From: Eonycteris spelaea
Taxonomy: Eukaryota; Chordata; Mammalia; Chiroptera; Pteropodidae
Length of the DNA: 64,000 nt
Direction of reading: 5' to 3'
Assembly: GCA_003508835.1 (NCBI GenBank)
Contig: PUFA01000106.1
Span: 186,001 to 250,000, forward strand
The notes under the pieces are model-generated. The model searched no databases. It was not told where the DNA came from and was given only the letters and a program-made list of their open reading frames with translations. The translations under genes and the position numbers were made by a program. The number at the start of each line of letters is the position of its first letter. Position 1 is the stretch's first letter. This document shows positions 1-10,620 of the stretch, in pieces.

Positions 1-3000
1 GCAGCAGCCCGTCCCGGACAGTCACAGAGCCATTACCCAATGGATGTTTTGGTGTCCTGCGACCTGGGCGATGCTCAAATGACCTGGTGTCCGCAGCTCC
101 AACCACACTGGCTGACGCTTTGGCCAAAAGCCCGTTACTGCCTCCCAGGGGTAACCGCTGAGATTGTAGGTTAGATGTTTTTCAATTGAAATCTCCAGGT
201 AGTCTCTTTGACAAGCAATTGTTGGCCTGTTGTGCTTTAGTGAAACTCGCTTTTATTGTTACAGAGAGGTGCAGAATTATTTTGAGATCTAAAATACCCA
301 TCATGGTATGCATTATGCAAAAATAACATTCTAACGGGGAGGAAAATCCAGCAGACGCTCATAGAAGGGACCTGGGCTGTTCAAGTGCACGGGACTGGGA
401 GATGCTGCGGTACACACAGAGGTGCTGCTGTGCCCTTGCACACCCCCCCACCCCGCCATTACATCCCCCAAGGATCTGTCTAACCCCGTAGCCCAGCAGG
501 CCCTTCCTGTGGCAGCTCTCAGAGGATGCCAGGCAGGCAGCCTGGCTCACGTGTCGCCGTCCCACGTGACAGGACAGTGCTCGGTCCAGAAAGCGCCGTG
601 ATGGGCAGCTGACCACATTTTGAATAAGGAAGGTGAAGATACATCTGCTCAACACGTAGGATTAAGAACTGTGTTTCTTAGTTGTGTTTCTTGTGGTATC
701 AGAGCGACTAGGTCCTAAGAATATGGTGTAGCTTTGTAGATTCTTGGCTATTAGCCAATAAACTAGAAATGTGATTCAGAAAATGAGAAAATGAGCCTAT
801 TTTTCCCAATAAGCCTTTTAGAATTATTGTTTTTTTAACTGTGTGCACATTTAATTATGATTTAAAAATTAAATTAAAAAAAAACTATGATATGTATACT
901 TAATGTATACCTAACAAATGTTCTAACGAATCACAAAAAGAATATCATCACAGCTAAGAAAATTGTTTCCTTTATCTTCTCTATAGTTTCCATTATTCTT
1001 TGATGTAAATAGACGAAATATATCTCCAAGTTAAAGAAAATGAGCCCCCAGTAATTTGACTCTGCCTCTGACTTCATAGCTGGCACTATAGAGTATAAAA
1101 CAGAAAAAGAAAAGACGAGAAATGAACAAGGAGGCTGTTGTGGGTGGTTATTAATCAAGAAAGCAAAACAGAATTTGAATGACTTTATACAGGTTTGGGA
1201 AATGGCGTGCTGGGGGTAATTGTGGCAGATCGCCTTATTTTTGACACCGAATGTTCGTAGAGAACTGTAAGAAAACTTCGACTGTGGCCTGGGCAGGGAG
1301 TCAGGTTAGGTCAGCCTGCTGTGTGGGTGTTCCTGCTCCATGTGCCTTAAAACAAAACACAAAAAGTAGGTCATATACTCGGCAAATACACGCAAGTCCT
1401 AGCAATTAAACACCAGGAGTGACACTTGTTTGGATGAATGAGTCTATTTTTTTTAAAGTAGCCTTTCCAAAAGTCAGTAATACAAGATATGGGGAAGAGT
1501 AAAAATTAATCATTCTACTTAGTTTCACTGAGTACCCAATCAACAATTGGTGCAGTAGAAATGAATGTGGCCATTAAAACATATTACACATAGATTTAGG
1601 TCCAGATGTATCTTCCTTACAGAGGTCACGTATTTTACACAGGGAATAGGAGCGAACACAGTCTCCTAACTTGGCTCTGAGAGACAGAAAAAGCGATACC
1701 AAGGGCATTAAGCTTTCATTCAAAAATACATCCCTCTAGAAAGGCTTTGGACTTTATTTTCTTTCATTCAATATATAGCCTAGTCAAAACTTACAGTGAA
1801 ATTAAATGGCAAGGACGTTTATATTCTCTGTGACTAGAGTGACACTTATCAACACATCAGACCTGGTCCACGTGAATCTGTGACCAGACATTAAAAGGAA
1901 AAAAGAAGCAGGACCCGCTGGGCTTAAGCCATTTCAGGGCCCCCGCACTCTTGATTAGCACTTCAGAGAGAGACGACTGCTGGGCTTTCTTTCTGAAAGG
2001 ATTGTCATCGAGCCTTCTCCCATTTCCATGACAAGAATATTAGGGATGCAAATTTATGAAAACTCTTCAAATGTTAAGCTCGTTCAGTGTAACGGGATTT
2101 CACCACCTGCCCTGGTTTTTCCAGTGAGGCCACACATACTGTTCTCTCTGTGACAGACTCAGCTGAAGCTGAATGAGGTCGAACTGTGGAAAAAACTTGT
2201 TGAATATTCAGATGCGATTAGAAAGATATAATTTGCCTATAAGTAAAGATTTAAAGGCAGCTCATTACGTTGCATTCCTTCAGGTATAAACGGGAATAGA
2301 TCATCATTGCAATATTAAAGGATTTGTTGTTTTTTTTTCCCCCTCAGGAGCAAATCTGTGAATCAGGAAACGTCACACTTTATATGCTTGTACCATATAA
2401 AAAGAGATACTATGTGTTAGTTAGGCTCGTGGTTGAGCGTAGAAGTCCCTAAAATGTATGGATTCCTAAAAGCTTTACACATATTTAGCATTTGGGGCAA
2501 GCGAATTTTTGTTATGAATATGACCATTTGAAAAAGCAAGACCGTTTAAGAGTGTGAGACTCTTGGCTTTTAAATATACAGTTCTTCAAAGAAGAGCCAT
2601 TTTGGGAGTAAGGAAAGTTTATATTTTCAGCAGTGCCTTACAGGGTGTTGGTTTTTCCTCTTGAACTGAGAACAGCAAAGGTGACTGAGCGCTGTAGGAA
2701 AAACTTCCTAATAAAGCCCCGTCTCATAACCAGAGTCTTCGTTTTCAAATCTCACTTTGCCTAGTTCAATATTTCTCTATTCATCAAAGAATAGCTTTGA
2801 ATAACTTGATTTATTAGCATTATGAAAAGGTTTTTTTCCCCTTTCCTCTTTTTTAATTTATACTAAGAATAGCAAAAGAAATAGCTGCTTAGTCCTTTTC
2901 AAAAGAAATGTCATTATTTCTTTTCAAAATATTTTATACAGCTTATGACTCAGATATAAATCATCATGCCCAGTGAACAGAGGGACACTATTATGGGTAA

Positions 3001-3165
3001 TCAGGACTATTTGCCTATCCAGAAAGTACAAATACATGTTTTATATATAAGGTCTATATTAAGGAATCACAGATAAGAGAGTATCACATCTTTCTTAACT
3101 TCTGGAAAAGCCCCTCCCGAAACCCCACTCAAGGAGCACCTTGTTAGAGAAACTGACCATACTCT
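1..3165. other. gene-free AT-rich sequence
   Basis: I see no gene, RNA gene or recognisable repeat here. The first 650 bp are moderately GC-rich with some CpG, and the rest is AT-rich with short A/T runs. The open frames are short, lack a Kozak or splice context and read as random protein. It may contain very old repeats that I cannot recognise by eye. Confidence 0.6.
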
Positions 3166-3169
3166 CGCA

Positions 3170-3328
3170 GTGAATTATTCCCTCCTCTGTGATTATTTCA
3201 TACTGCTTTGTAGATCACTTTGCATTATTTATGTCTGATTTAACTCCTGTCTAGACAGTGAACTCCTTCAGATCAATGGCTCTGTTTTTCTCCCGTGTGT
3301 ATTTTTAACACCTATTAATTGATTCTTT
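3170..3328 (+). repeat. L2 LINE 3' end, sense fragment
   Basis: The stretch follows the 3' end of L2. It has a CCTCCTCTGTG start, a middle resembling 'tagactgtgagctccttgag' (here GTCTAGACAGTGAACTCC) and a drift into an ATTAATTGATT tail. No coding capacity is left. It abuts an oppositely oriented L2 copy. Divergence is high, as expected for an element that stopped moving before the eutherian radiation. Confidence 0.6.
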
Positions 3329-3960
3329 CATTCAGCAGACATTCATTGAGTGTTTTTTAGGTGTCCGGCACTGTGTTGGGCATCTAATTCAAAATGGTGT
3401 TGAAAGTATAATGGTCCCCTTCTGTCTAAAGTTTCCTTCCGGTGGAGAAGACAGACATAACGTTTATCGGTCTGATTCTTAATAACAACTGATAAATGTT
3501 AAGACAAAAGTATACATGATGCTAAATAGGCAAATATAAGGTAGAAAAAGGACAAAGCCTGAGCTGACATCTGTAGTATGATACTAAGTTAACCAACCAG
3601 AATGATGGCTGGAGTGAGATGGGGAAATGTTTGGGGAATTGAGAAAAATGCAGGAAGATGTTATATGGTGCGAACACCATGGCCATGCCAAAGGGCTGTC
3701 CCAGAGTAATGGGAACACAAAGCGGTGATTGGGGATGAAGAGGAGCTGAGAAGGGGGTAAGGCCAAGCCATTTAAGGATGGTGTTGGCCAGGTTAATGAT
3801 CTCATCTTTTCTCCTCGGAGCAATAATAAATCGGTGAAGTGACTGGGTGAGGCGATGGTTTAATGAGATCTGCCTTCACTCTAGATTTTACATGTACTGA
3901 TCATTGCAGTGGAGAAACCAGATTGGAGCAGAGTAGGGATGGAAGGTGAAAGTCAGTGAA
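3329..3960 (-). repeat. L2 LINE fragment, antisense
   Basis: It opens with the antisense L2 3' signature (TTTCATTCAGCAGACATTC, then AGTGTTTTTTAGGTGTCCGG), where the consensus reads 'attcattcaacaaatatttattgagc...'. It continues with the typical AGAAGACAGACATAAC and GATAAATGTTAAGAC segments, then the 'aaggccaagccatttaagga' and 'gcaataataaatcggtgaag' parts deeper in the element. There is no open reverse-transcriptase frame. Confidence 0.65.
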
Positions 3961-4249
3961 TGCTGGTCTGAGCCTGGTATGTACATGCCCAATGCATTGT
4001 CATGTCACCCCCAAATAATCTTACCCTCAAAGGTCATTATCACTGAATGAGAATAATCTCGGCAGGGACCAGAACTTTTTTTCATTCCATAAGTAACTCA
4101 CTGAGATTCTAGAAGTCAACAGAATTTGAAGACGTGATAATGATTGTTTTAAAGATTATTGAGACAATTCATTTAACTTCATCAATGATTATAGAATGTA
4201 CTGTTATTCATTTTTCAAAAGCTGCTATATGTTCATTTTCTTCCTATAT

Positions 4250-4810
4250 AGTGAGACCGAATATACAAATGGACAGTGGTCAGACCATATATCAGATAGA
4301 ATCCTGACCCATAACCCGCAGCAACCAGCCCAGCAAAACTGTTCCATTATCCACCGTAACCAGCCCAAGAACTGAGCCTGCTACCCTCAGGTCAAACATA
4401 CAGGAAGTCAGACTGTGATCTCTAGAACAATCTGAGCCAGATGATAACAGTCAGACCCAAACGACTAGACTTGAATAATAACTGAAAGCTTCCATAATTT
4501 TTGTCCCAGCTTCCAACTAACTACTGACGACAGAAAGCAATTATGTCCCCTAACCAATCACATATGACTCCCACTTCTAGTTAGCCTGTCTACAGTTTCT
4601 CTCTGCCAACAACTGCCACTCAGGGTACACCAGAAGGCTTCTCTTCTTCTTCTTTTCTTTTGATACTGCCAACTGCTGTTGAATCTGCCAAACCCACAAG
4701 TGATGATGTCTGACTCCCTTGCTATAATAAACTCTGAATAAGTAGCCTTTACCTCTTCTCCTTTGTTGGTCTTCTTTCATTTCTAGACTTTTTGTAGTGT
4801 AGAGCTCCAT
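4250..4810 (+). mobile_element. probable solo ERV-type LTR
   Basis: The segment has the general build of a retroviral LTR: an A/C-rich, ACC/CAG-rich first half, a CCAATCACATATGAC promoter-like segment, a CT-rich GGCTTCTCTTCTTC stretch and an AATAAA signal at about 4725 followed by a T-rich end. No gag, pol or env remnant is seen on either side, which fits a solo LTR left by recombination. The family is not assigned. Ends are approximate because I could not define TG...CA ends or a target-site duplication. Confidence 0.5.
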
Positions 4811-4926
4811 TTGCTACTTCTGGCTGTATTCCACTTAATCAGGATCTGAGATACTGAATAGATGACTTACTGTGTTTTTTAGTTAATATGTGTGTCGGTG
4901 TATGTGTGTGGGAGAGAAAGACAGAC

Positions 4927-4943
4927 GGAGAGAGAGAGAGAAG

Positions 4944-4986
<43 letters not shown>

Positions 4987-5003
4987 AGGGAGGAAGGAAG
5001 GAG
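4927..5003. repeat. (GA)n / (GGA)n purine microsatellite
   Basis: Nearly pure purine on the + strand: interrupted (GA)n to 4980, then GGAGGGAGGGAGGAAGGAAGG. The mirror-like polypurine composition could allow triplex (H-DNA) formation. It produces Ser/Leu-rich spurious open frames on the - strand. Confidence 0.95.
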
Positions 5004-5039
5004 AATAATTGGGAGTGAGAAGTTGGTCAAATTTGTTCC

Positions 5040-5640
5040 TTTGGTTCATTGGTATTGAACACCCACATTGTGTCAGGTACCATTTAAGACCCTTTTTATA
5101 CATAGAGAACAAACTGATGATTCAGATCCTTATGAGGCTTGCATTGCAGGAAGGAAATGGACAATAAACAATGAATATAATAAATACATTTTCTAGCATT
5201 TCAGAAGATGAGAAGAGCTATTTAAAAAACAAAGGTAAAGAGGTTGTCAGGAGTCTGGGCGGAGAGTGGATTAAGTAGGCGGTCAGGGAAAGCTGTAATA
5301 TGGAGGTGATAGCTGAGTAGAAACTTGAAGATGAAGCATGAAATAAAGAGCTATATCTGGGGGAAAACCGTTTGAAGCCCAGGAGGGCCAAGACTGGTCT
5401 CTAAAAAATGGAAAGGTGCCTGGTGTGTTCATGCCATAGCAGAGAGGCGGATGTGGCAGGAGGTGAGTCAGTAAAGGGGAAGGGGGGTGGGTGAGGCCAA
5501 GGGGAGGCGGCCACGTGGGCAGCGGGAGAGCGGCTCCTAGGCCCTCTGAGGGCTCTTTGCTTGTTATCTGGGTCAGGCTAGAGTTGTTGCAGCGTTCTGA
5601 GCAGGAGGAGCATGACAGCTTTTAAACAGATCTTCTGTAG
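5040..5640 (-). repeat. L2 LINE fragment, antisense
   Basis: It matches the antisense L2 3' region. A 'tattgaacacccacattgtgtcagg' analogue (consensus 'tattgagcacctactatgtgcc') is followed by TACATAGAGAACAAACTGATG, GGAAATGGACAATAAAC, CTGAGTAGAAACTTGAAGATG and a GGAGGCGGCCACGTG portion. About 600 bp of the element is present with no intact frame. Right after it (5641-6330) I see only AT-rich sequence without features. Confidence 0.65.
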
Positions 5641-6330
5641 CTACATCAAGAATGATCTGGGTGGCTTTAGAGTACAGTTTTGTATTTACATTTAAATATT
5701 AGTGCGCTCAATAACATACACATCGACACAGTGGCTAGCAAATATAACTAGACAGTTCTGGAAACACCAGTTTCCGAGGTGTTAGGGACCTGGAACCCTT
5801 ACAGTTTTCTCTTCCTCTTTACCTTTTTCCTGTTCTATCCAACTAGAGACCAAGCCAAGCTGGCCCTTCTCTCTAACCTTGACTACTCTAGAAATTGAGT
5901 GAGCCTGTAAAAGGACACACGCCTCAAATAAACTTATATTAAAGCAGAACATTCCAATAGCATCTCTTAAATTCAAAGCTCAAATTACAAATCAAATGAT
6001 GCCTGCATCTGCTCTATAATTTTTAGTCTATGTGACAGTTATATCCAGTGTCACTCTACCGTAAATAATCGATCCAGATGCATTAGGAAAGAGAATCATT
6101 AGAAGAAATTAAAATATATACATTCTGATGTAATCATGATAACTGCTAAATCTGTAAGAGGAAAAACTAGAACTGAAAAGAATTTTTCCATAAAAATCTT
6201 AGCATCAGTCCTGAGCCTCAAGAAACTTGCTCCCTCAGATTCTTGCCCAGGGCCTGAATCAGAAAATCCTTGTAGTTTCATGTTAAAGTGATGCTTTAAA
6301 AATAAGATATTGAACTGACACCAAACAGAA

Positions 6331-6430
6331 GACACACACACACACACACACACACACAACACCACACACACACACAGAGCAAGCTGAGAGGGAGGGGGGG
6401 CAGAGAGAGAGAGAGAGAGGGAGAGTGAGC
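6331..6430. repeat. compound (CA)n-(GA)n microsatellite
   Basis: An interrupted (CA)n array runs from 6331 to 6376. A short GGAGGGGGGGC spacer and an interrupted (GA)n to about 6430 follow. Such arrays are length-polymorphic and give meaningless Cys/Val- or Ser/Leu-rich frames. Confidence 0.95.
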
Positions 6431-6795
6431 GAGCACGCTGACCTGTGCCTAAATGAAAACCAGAAAATGCATGATTCAGAGGAATTTATTACCTGAAAAT
6501 GCAATCTGTTTTCTAGCTGGTCTCGTGTGAAGACAGATGTGGGATGGAGACATATAAAACGTCGTGCACATTGGCATCAGGATGCTGTTCTGCTTCTTTA
6601 TATCTTTTGTTGAAAAAAAAATGTAGGAATCCAGAAAGAATGGCCGTCCATTTAAGCGGGTCACGGCCCATTGACAAGGCTTCCCTTTCCAACCATAAAA
6701 GCTTTCCGATGATTGAGAGAGATTCCAAGAGCGTAACCATTTAGATATTAAAATGAATGAACAAAGAGCCAGTTATCTCCCTTTTCTTTCTTTCT

Positions 6796-6831
6796 ATTAA
6801 TTAATTAATTAATTTATTTATTTATTTATTA
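6796..6831. repeat. (TTAA)n-(TTTA)n tetranucleotide repeats
   Basis: About five TTAA-type units run into about five ATTT units, starting just after a CTTTCTTTCT run. Flanking sequence to about 7290 is AT-rich with nothing recognisable. Confidence 0.9.
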
Positions 6832-7299
6832 GCATTTTATTTTTTATTCCACCCCCCCACTTCTCTCCTTTTTCTAATACCAGTTTATGAACATGCTTGT
6901 GGGACACAAAATTGCCGTTATCATTTTTGTTTTTTCTCATCAATGCATTTAGCAACACTAAAATTATTTACTTAAATGTCAAATACACATGGGTTTCAAC
7001 TGAACACTGTATAAAAAATTAAAATAGATGTTAGAAATAAACTTCTACCCATTAAACTCATGGAATATGCAAGTAAAAACCTATTAAAGTAAGCTCCAAG
7101 GGACTAAAAATATCCCGTGTTGAAATTATCACAGAAAATAATTTAATTCTGAAGTAGAGTTTGAAATGTTATCGTCTTTTTGTCTTTAAGAGCTTTTATT
7201 GGAAATAGTATTAAACACACAAATGAAGACTCTTAGGGCACCATTACAAGAATCTAAAATTATTTCCATTATATGGCCGAGAACGCATCTATTCCTCTT

Positions 7300-7400
7300 T
7301 CTTTTTTATGAACCTATTACTGACCATGGCTCGTGGCCCCCAGAATGAAGGCTGCATTTCAAACCCTTCCTTGCAGTCACGTGTCACCATGTGACTAAGT
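7300..7400 (+). repeat. possible MLT1-type LTR fragment
   Basis: The words CTCGTGGCCCCCAGAATGAAGG, CCTTCCTTGCAG and CACCATGTGACTAAGTG resemble the part of old MLT1-type LTRs that reads 'cccttgcagctaggtgtggccatgtgactaag'. The fragment is short and the assignment is weak. It could be another old repeat with a similar motif. Confidence 0.3.
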
Positions 7401-7539
7401 GTTCGACAGCCTTTTAAACCACTGTTTTGGTCGTCTCTCTCTCCTAGCAGAAATGTCATCGCTAATGCACATTATGATCACAATATTGTGTAGCCGGAAG
7501 TAGAGCTGTGAGAGAGAATAAGAACACCGTATAGGAGGG

Positions 7540-7735
7540 GCCGTGGGATGCAGCGTCCGTAGGCCTGAGTTCAGGTCCCCTCTGGTCACCTGCATACGCT
7601 GCCTCTGTGTGGCAGATCAGTTCACTTTAGAGCTTTGGTTTTCTCATCTGTAAAGTGATGATAGTAAGAGTGGCCTTGTAGTTTGGATGGGGGTGAAAAT
7701 ACCTTATACGGTGAATCAGTCTAGAAATTGTAGTT
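7540..7735 (+). repeat. MIR SINE
   Basis: The MIR core is easily followed: GGCCTGAGTTCAGGTCCC (tRNA-like 'gggttcgaatcc'), TCACTTTAGAGCTTTGG, TTTTCTCATCTGTAAAGTG, then a weak 3' part. Sense orientation. The tRNA-derived head is too decayed to be transcribed. Confidence 0.75.
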
Positions 7736-7785
7736 AGAGCACAAGTTCTCTTCATTTGTTAACTTTATGCTGTTATGCTGAAATG

Positions 7786-7833
7786 TATACACACACACGT
7801 ACACACATACATACACGCACATATATGTGTGTG

Positions 7834-7863
<30 letters not shown>
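7786..7863. repeat. palindromic (CA)n-(TATA)-(TG)n array
   Basis: An imperfect (CA)n block with CG and AT interruptions runs into ACATATATGTGT (centre 7823/7824) and then into an uninterrupted TG array. The two halves are reverse complements, so the array is an inverted repeat able to form a hairpin or cruciform, or Z-DNA. Confidence 0.95.
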
Positions 7864-7864
<1 letters not shown>

Positions 7865-9194
7865 CATGGGGGTTGTTTTTGTTGATGGCGAGATTCTTCC
7901 GCACTTTCTCATTCACCGTCGTATGCAACCTGCCTGCAGATGTCGACCTGAGCGTCTCAGCTTTGATCCGCACAGCATCCCTGGGAGGGACAGAGCGCAG
8001 TGAGATTCATTTGGCCAAGGAAACAGAATCTAATCAGAATCAAGGGAGCTTCCTTTAGTCCCTAGAGTCCTTGATGGGGGCATCGACTGCCAGTCACCAT
8101 CTCATGGAGGCGAGGTCTCACCACGTCCCCCAAGTTCAGCACTTGCCACGGTATCGTCCTTTCGTACTGTGGGCTTCCACCGCTCTCGTGAAAGAACGCG
8201 CTTAATAAATCGAGTGCTCCTGGTTAGGGAAACATTTGTTCCGAGCTTGTTTAGGTTTTGAAGCAGGCATGGCGCTGAAAAGGCCCTGTCCTCACTGGGT
8301 GGCGATGGGGATGAGGGTCAGCACCAAGTGATCCTGAAGACAGTGCTCCTTCCCGATCCCCAGCCCTCCTCCCCAGTACACGCGTGTTCTCACATGCATC
8401 TGCCCGTGCACATCCGTTAGTGCAGGTCTGCGTCGCATGACCTTACTGCCGTGTCAGAATATGTCACTGTCAGCTATGAGCTTAATGAGAACATTTTCGT
8501 CATATTCCATTTTAATGGGTCCTAGTAGTTGACCTGAGGTTCAGTAAAAAGTATAATTTCCTCGATTTGCCCACAAATACAAATGAATCTGTAAATCATC
8601 TCTCAATCTTCCATGAAAATACAAGTTGATAATCATGTGAAAATACAGAAGTAATTTCTCTTTAAGTTTGGAGTTCATTTGCTTTACTTAATGGACAAAT
8701 GTATGTATATTGGTTAAAAAGACAGATATCACCATACTTTATTTCAAACTTATTAACAAAATCTAACTCAGAAGAAGCTGGGTATTCCTCCTACTTCGTA
8801 CTCTTTACTGGTGCCGCACTCTGACGCTGGGACACGGACCAGGTCCCCGACAGTATGTAACATCTTGTGGGGGGGATTTAGCAAAGAACGCATTTTAAAT
8901 CAGTGCGGTCATGGCTCACTGCCCTGGGCTCACGAAGCAGGTGGTACGGGCTTGAGTGAGGAACAGGACAGCAAGCAGGGAAAGAGGTGTGACTTTCTCG
9001 TGACCTTCACCCCTTTACACTGATCAATTATTTAGGATTCTCATGTTAGTGAACAAAGAAGTCCTCCTAAAACAGGCTGACATGCTAATCCAATCAAACA
9101 GACTAGAAAAATGTGCTTGAATCAAGAGGTAAAAACAGAAAGTGTTTCCATTATCGTGCTTCATAAAGATATTTACATATATGTATTTATAAAT
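7864..9194. other. gene-free intergenic sequence
   Basis: No gene or clear repeat. A stretch around 8100-8210 ending in CGCTTAATAAATCGAG is faintly like the 3' end of an L2 or MIR element but is too diverged to call. The rest is mixed AT-rich and moderately CpG-containing sequence. Confidence 0.5.
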
Positions 9195-9270
9195 GTGTAT
9201 GTGTGCGCGAGTGTGTGTGCGTGTGTGTGCGTGTGTGTGCGTGTGTGTGCATGCGTGTGTGTGTGTGTGT
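9195..9270. repeat. (GT)n array with four tandem GTGTGTGTGC decamers
   Basis: An alternating purine-pyrimidine array. Positions 9211-9250 are exactly four copies of the decamer GTGTGTGTGC. An ATGCGTG interruption and a pure GT run follow. Strictly alternating Pu/Py sequence with GC steps is favourable for Z-DNA. Confidence 0.95.
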
Positions 9271-9419
9271 CGCTCTGTAAATTTGCTCTTTGGAGTTCCA
9301 GCCTTTGCAGGTTGGATGATGGAGTGTCAATAAGGCTAATTTAACATTTCCACAACCACGGAAGTGCAAGGGACTTGGAGGAACCGTCTGCTGACATTTA
9401 AGCACCTACTGTGCAGAGT

Positions 9420-9670
9420 GGAAAGCGCGCGGCGCCTCCCACAATGCCACCCGCTGAGTCCAGTGGTTTTTGTAACACGGCAGCTCGTCCCTGCGCTGCG
9501 GCGCGTTCCTGCGAAGCGAGGTGGGTGCCGCTGGCGTCGCAGCCAGGCCCCCCTCCCCAGCCCCCTGGTGCTGGGCGAGCTCCGTGCGAACAGATGTTTC
9601 CATCCTCAGTGCCCACGCCGAGCTGCACGTCGCCTCACACAGGCGGCAGCGCTCGGCTTCGGGACATGAC
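9420..9670. other. CpG-rich patch, no gene seen
   Basis: Positions 9424-9680 carry many CpGs (for example GCGCGCGGCGCC at 9425, and GCTGCGGCGCGTTCCTGCG near 9495) against an AT-rich background. I see no splice donor or conserved coding frame. It could be a small orphan CpG island or a GC-biased patch of old repeat. Overlapping open frames on both strands are expected from high GC. Confidence 0.5.
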
Positions 9671-9827
9671 GTCTTCCCTCAGGCTGGGCCACTGGCTGAA
9701 ACGGGGCTGTTTCTTCCAAGCTCAACAGCCTGGCATCCAAACACCGTTTCTCCATTAGTCACCTGGGTCCTCACTCCAAAATGCAGTTCAGACTTGGAAA
9801 CAAGTGTGTGCCCGTGACCTTTTAGAG

Positions 9828-9950
9828 CTAACATGGTCTGGTGGAAAGCACATTGGAAGAGTGAGTGTTAGTTTCGCCGACTTGCTCGGTGACCTTGGAC
9901 AAATTGCTTGACCCCAACGTGCTTCATTTTCCTTTCCACGCAGAGAGCAC
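9828..9950 (+). repeat. MIR SINE
   Basis: Recognisable MIR pieces in sense order: CATGGTCTGGTGGAAAGCAC, CGGTGACCTTGGACAAATTGC ('tgtgaccttgggcaagttac') and CTTCATTTTCCTTTCC ('cctcagtttcctcatc'). It ends abruptly in CpG-rich sequence. Confidence 0.65.
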
Positions 9951-10209
9951 GGAGGCCGTGACATACAGCTTCCGGCCCCAGCGTGCAGGGTTCCGTGCGG
10001 TTAACCTGAAATGACCGTTCGCTCACGGTCCGTGCTGACACGTTGGTGCTGAGACGGCCTCCCTTCCTGCGCCGGTAGAAAACGTGTCACACGTTTATGA
10101 TGAAAAGTGCAAGAAAGAATTTAGTGGGAACATAGTTCACTGCACTGTGCTCTGCACGTTTGGACAGATGCCGGATATGTTCGGAAGTGCTGAAAGCACA
10201 GGATTCAGG

Positions 10210-10620
10210 ATTCAGCATCAGACCCAGACTGAAGCGCTGACGCGGCTGCTCGCAGGGCCGCTGCGTCGTTTCCAGGGACTTCGCAGCGCCCAGCTCGGTA
10301 CACCTGGGCCGCCCAGCGCCCTTCCCGCTGTGCTCAGCCGCGTGCAACAGGAGAGACAGAACCGGACGAGGCGGGGCATCCGACAGCCCGAGGCGGGTCC
10401 CTGCACCCCGAACCCAGGGCCTCTGAGTCATCTGCTGAGCTCCCGCCCTGTTCCGTTTGCCCCTTTGCGAGCAAGGTCCAGGGGCCAGTGCTACCGGTCG
10501 GGGTGGCCGGGGCGTGCGTGCTTGAGCTCGCAGCGCTGCCCCCTGCCACCCGCCTACGGGCGAGCAGCGCGGTCCCCACTCAGGCCTGGAGTTCGGACCG
10601 AACCCCGCCACTCACATAGT
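10210..10620. other. orphan CpG-island-like patch
   Basis: About 400 bp of GC-rich, CpG-dense DNA (for example GCGCTGACGCGGCTGCTCGC near 10235 and GGGCGAGCAGCGCGG near 10558) with sharp AT-rich flanks. A 206-codon open frame spans it on the + strand and a 174-codon frame on the -. Neither shows a domain, and both are Pro/Arg/Ala-rich as expected of GC-rich non-coding DNA. An unannotated promoter or enhancer is possible but unproved. Confidence 0.45.

Noticed and set aside
4839..5112. Ser/Leu-rich small proteins on the - strand
   Set aside because: Direct translation of the (GA)n tract; low-complexity artefact.
9211..9250. Regular decamer repeat considered as a CRISPR-like array
   Set aside because: No spacers, period too short, and the host DNA is mammalian; it is a GT microsatellite variant.
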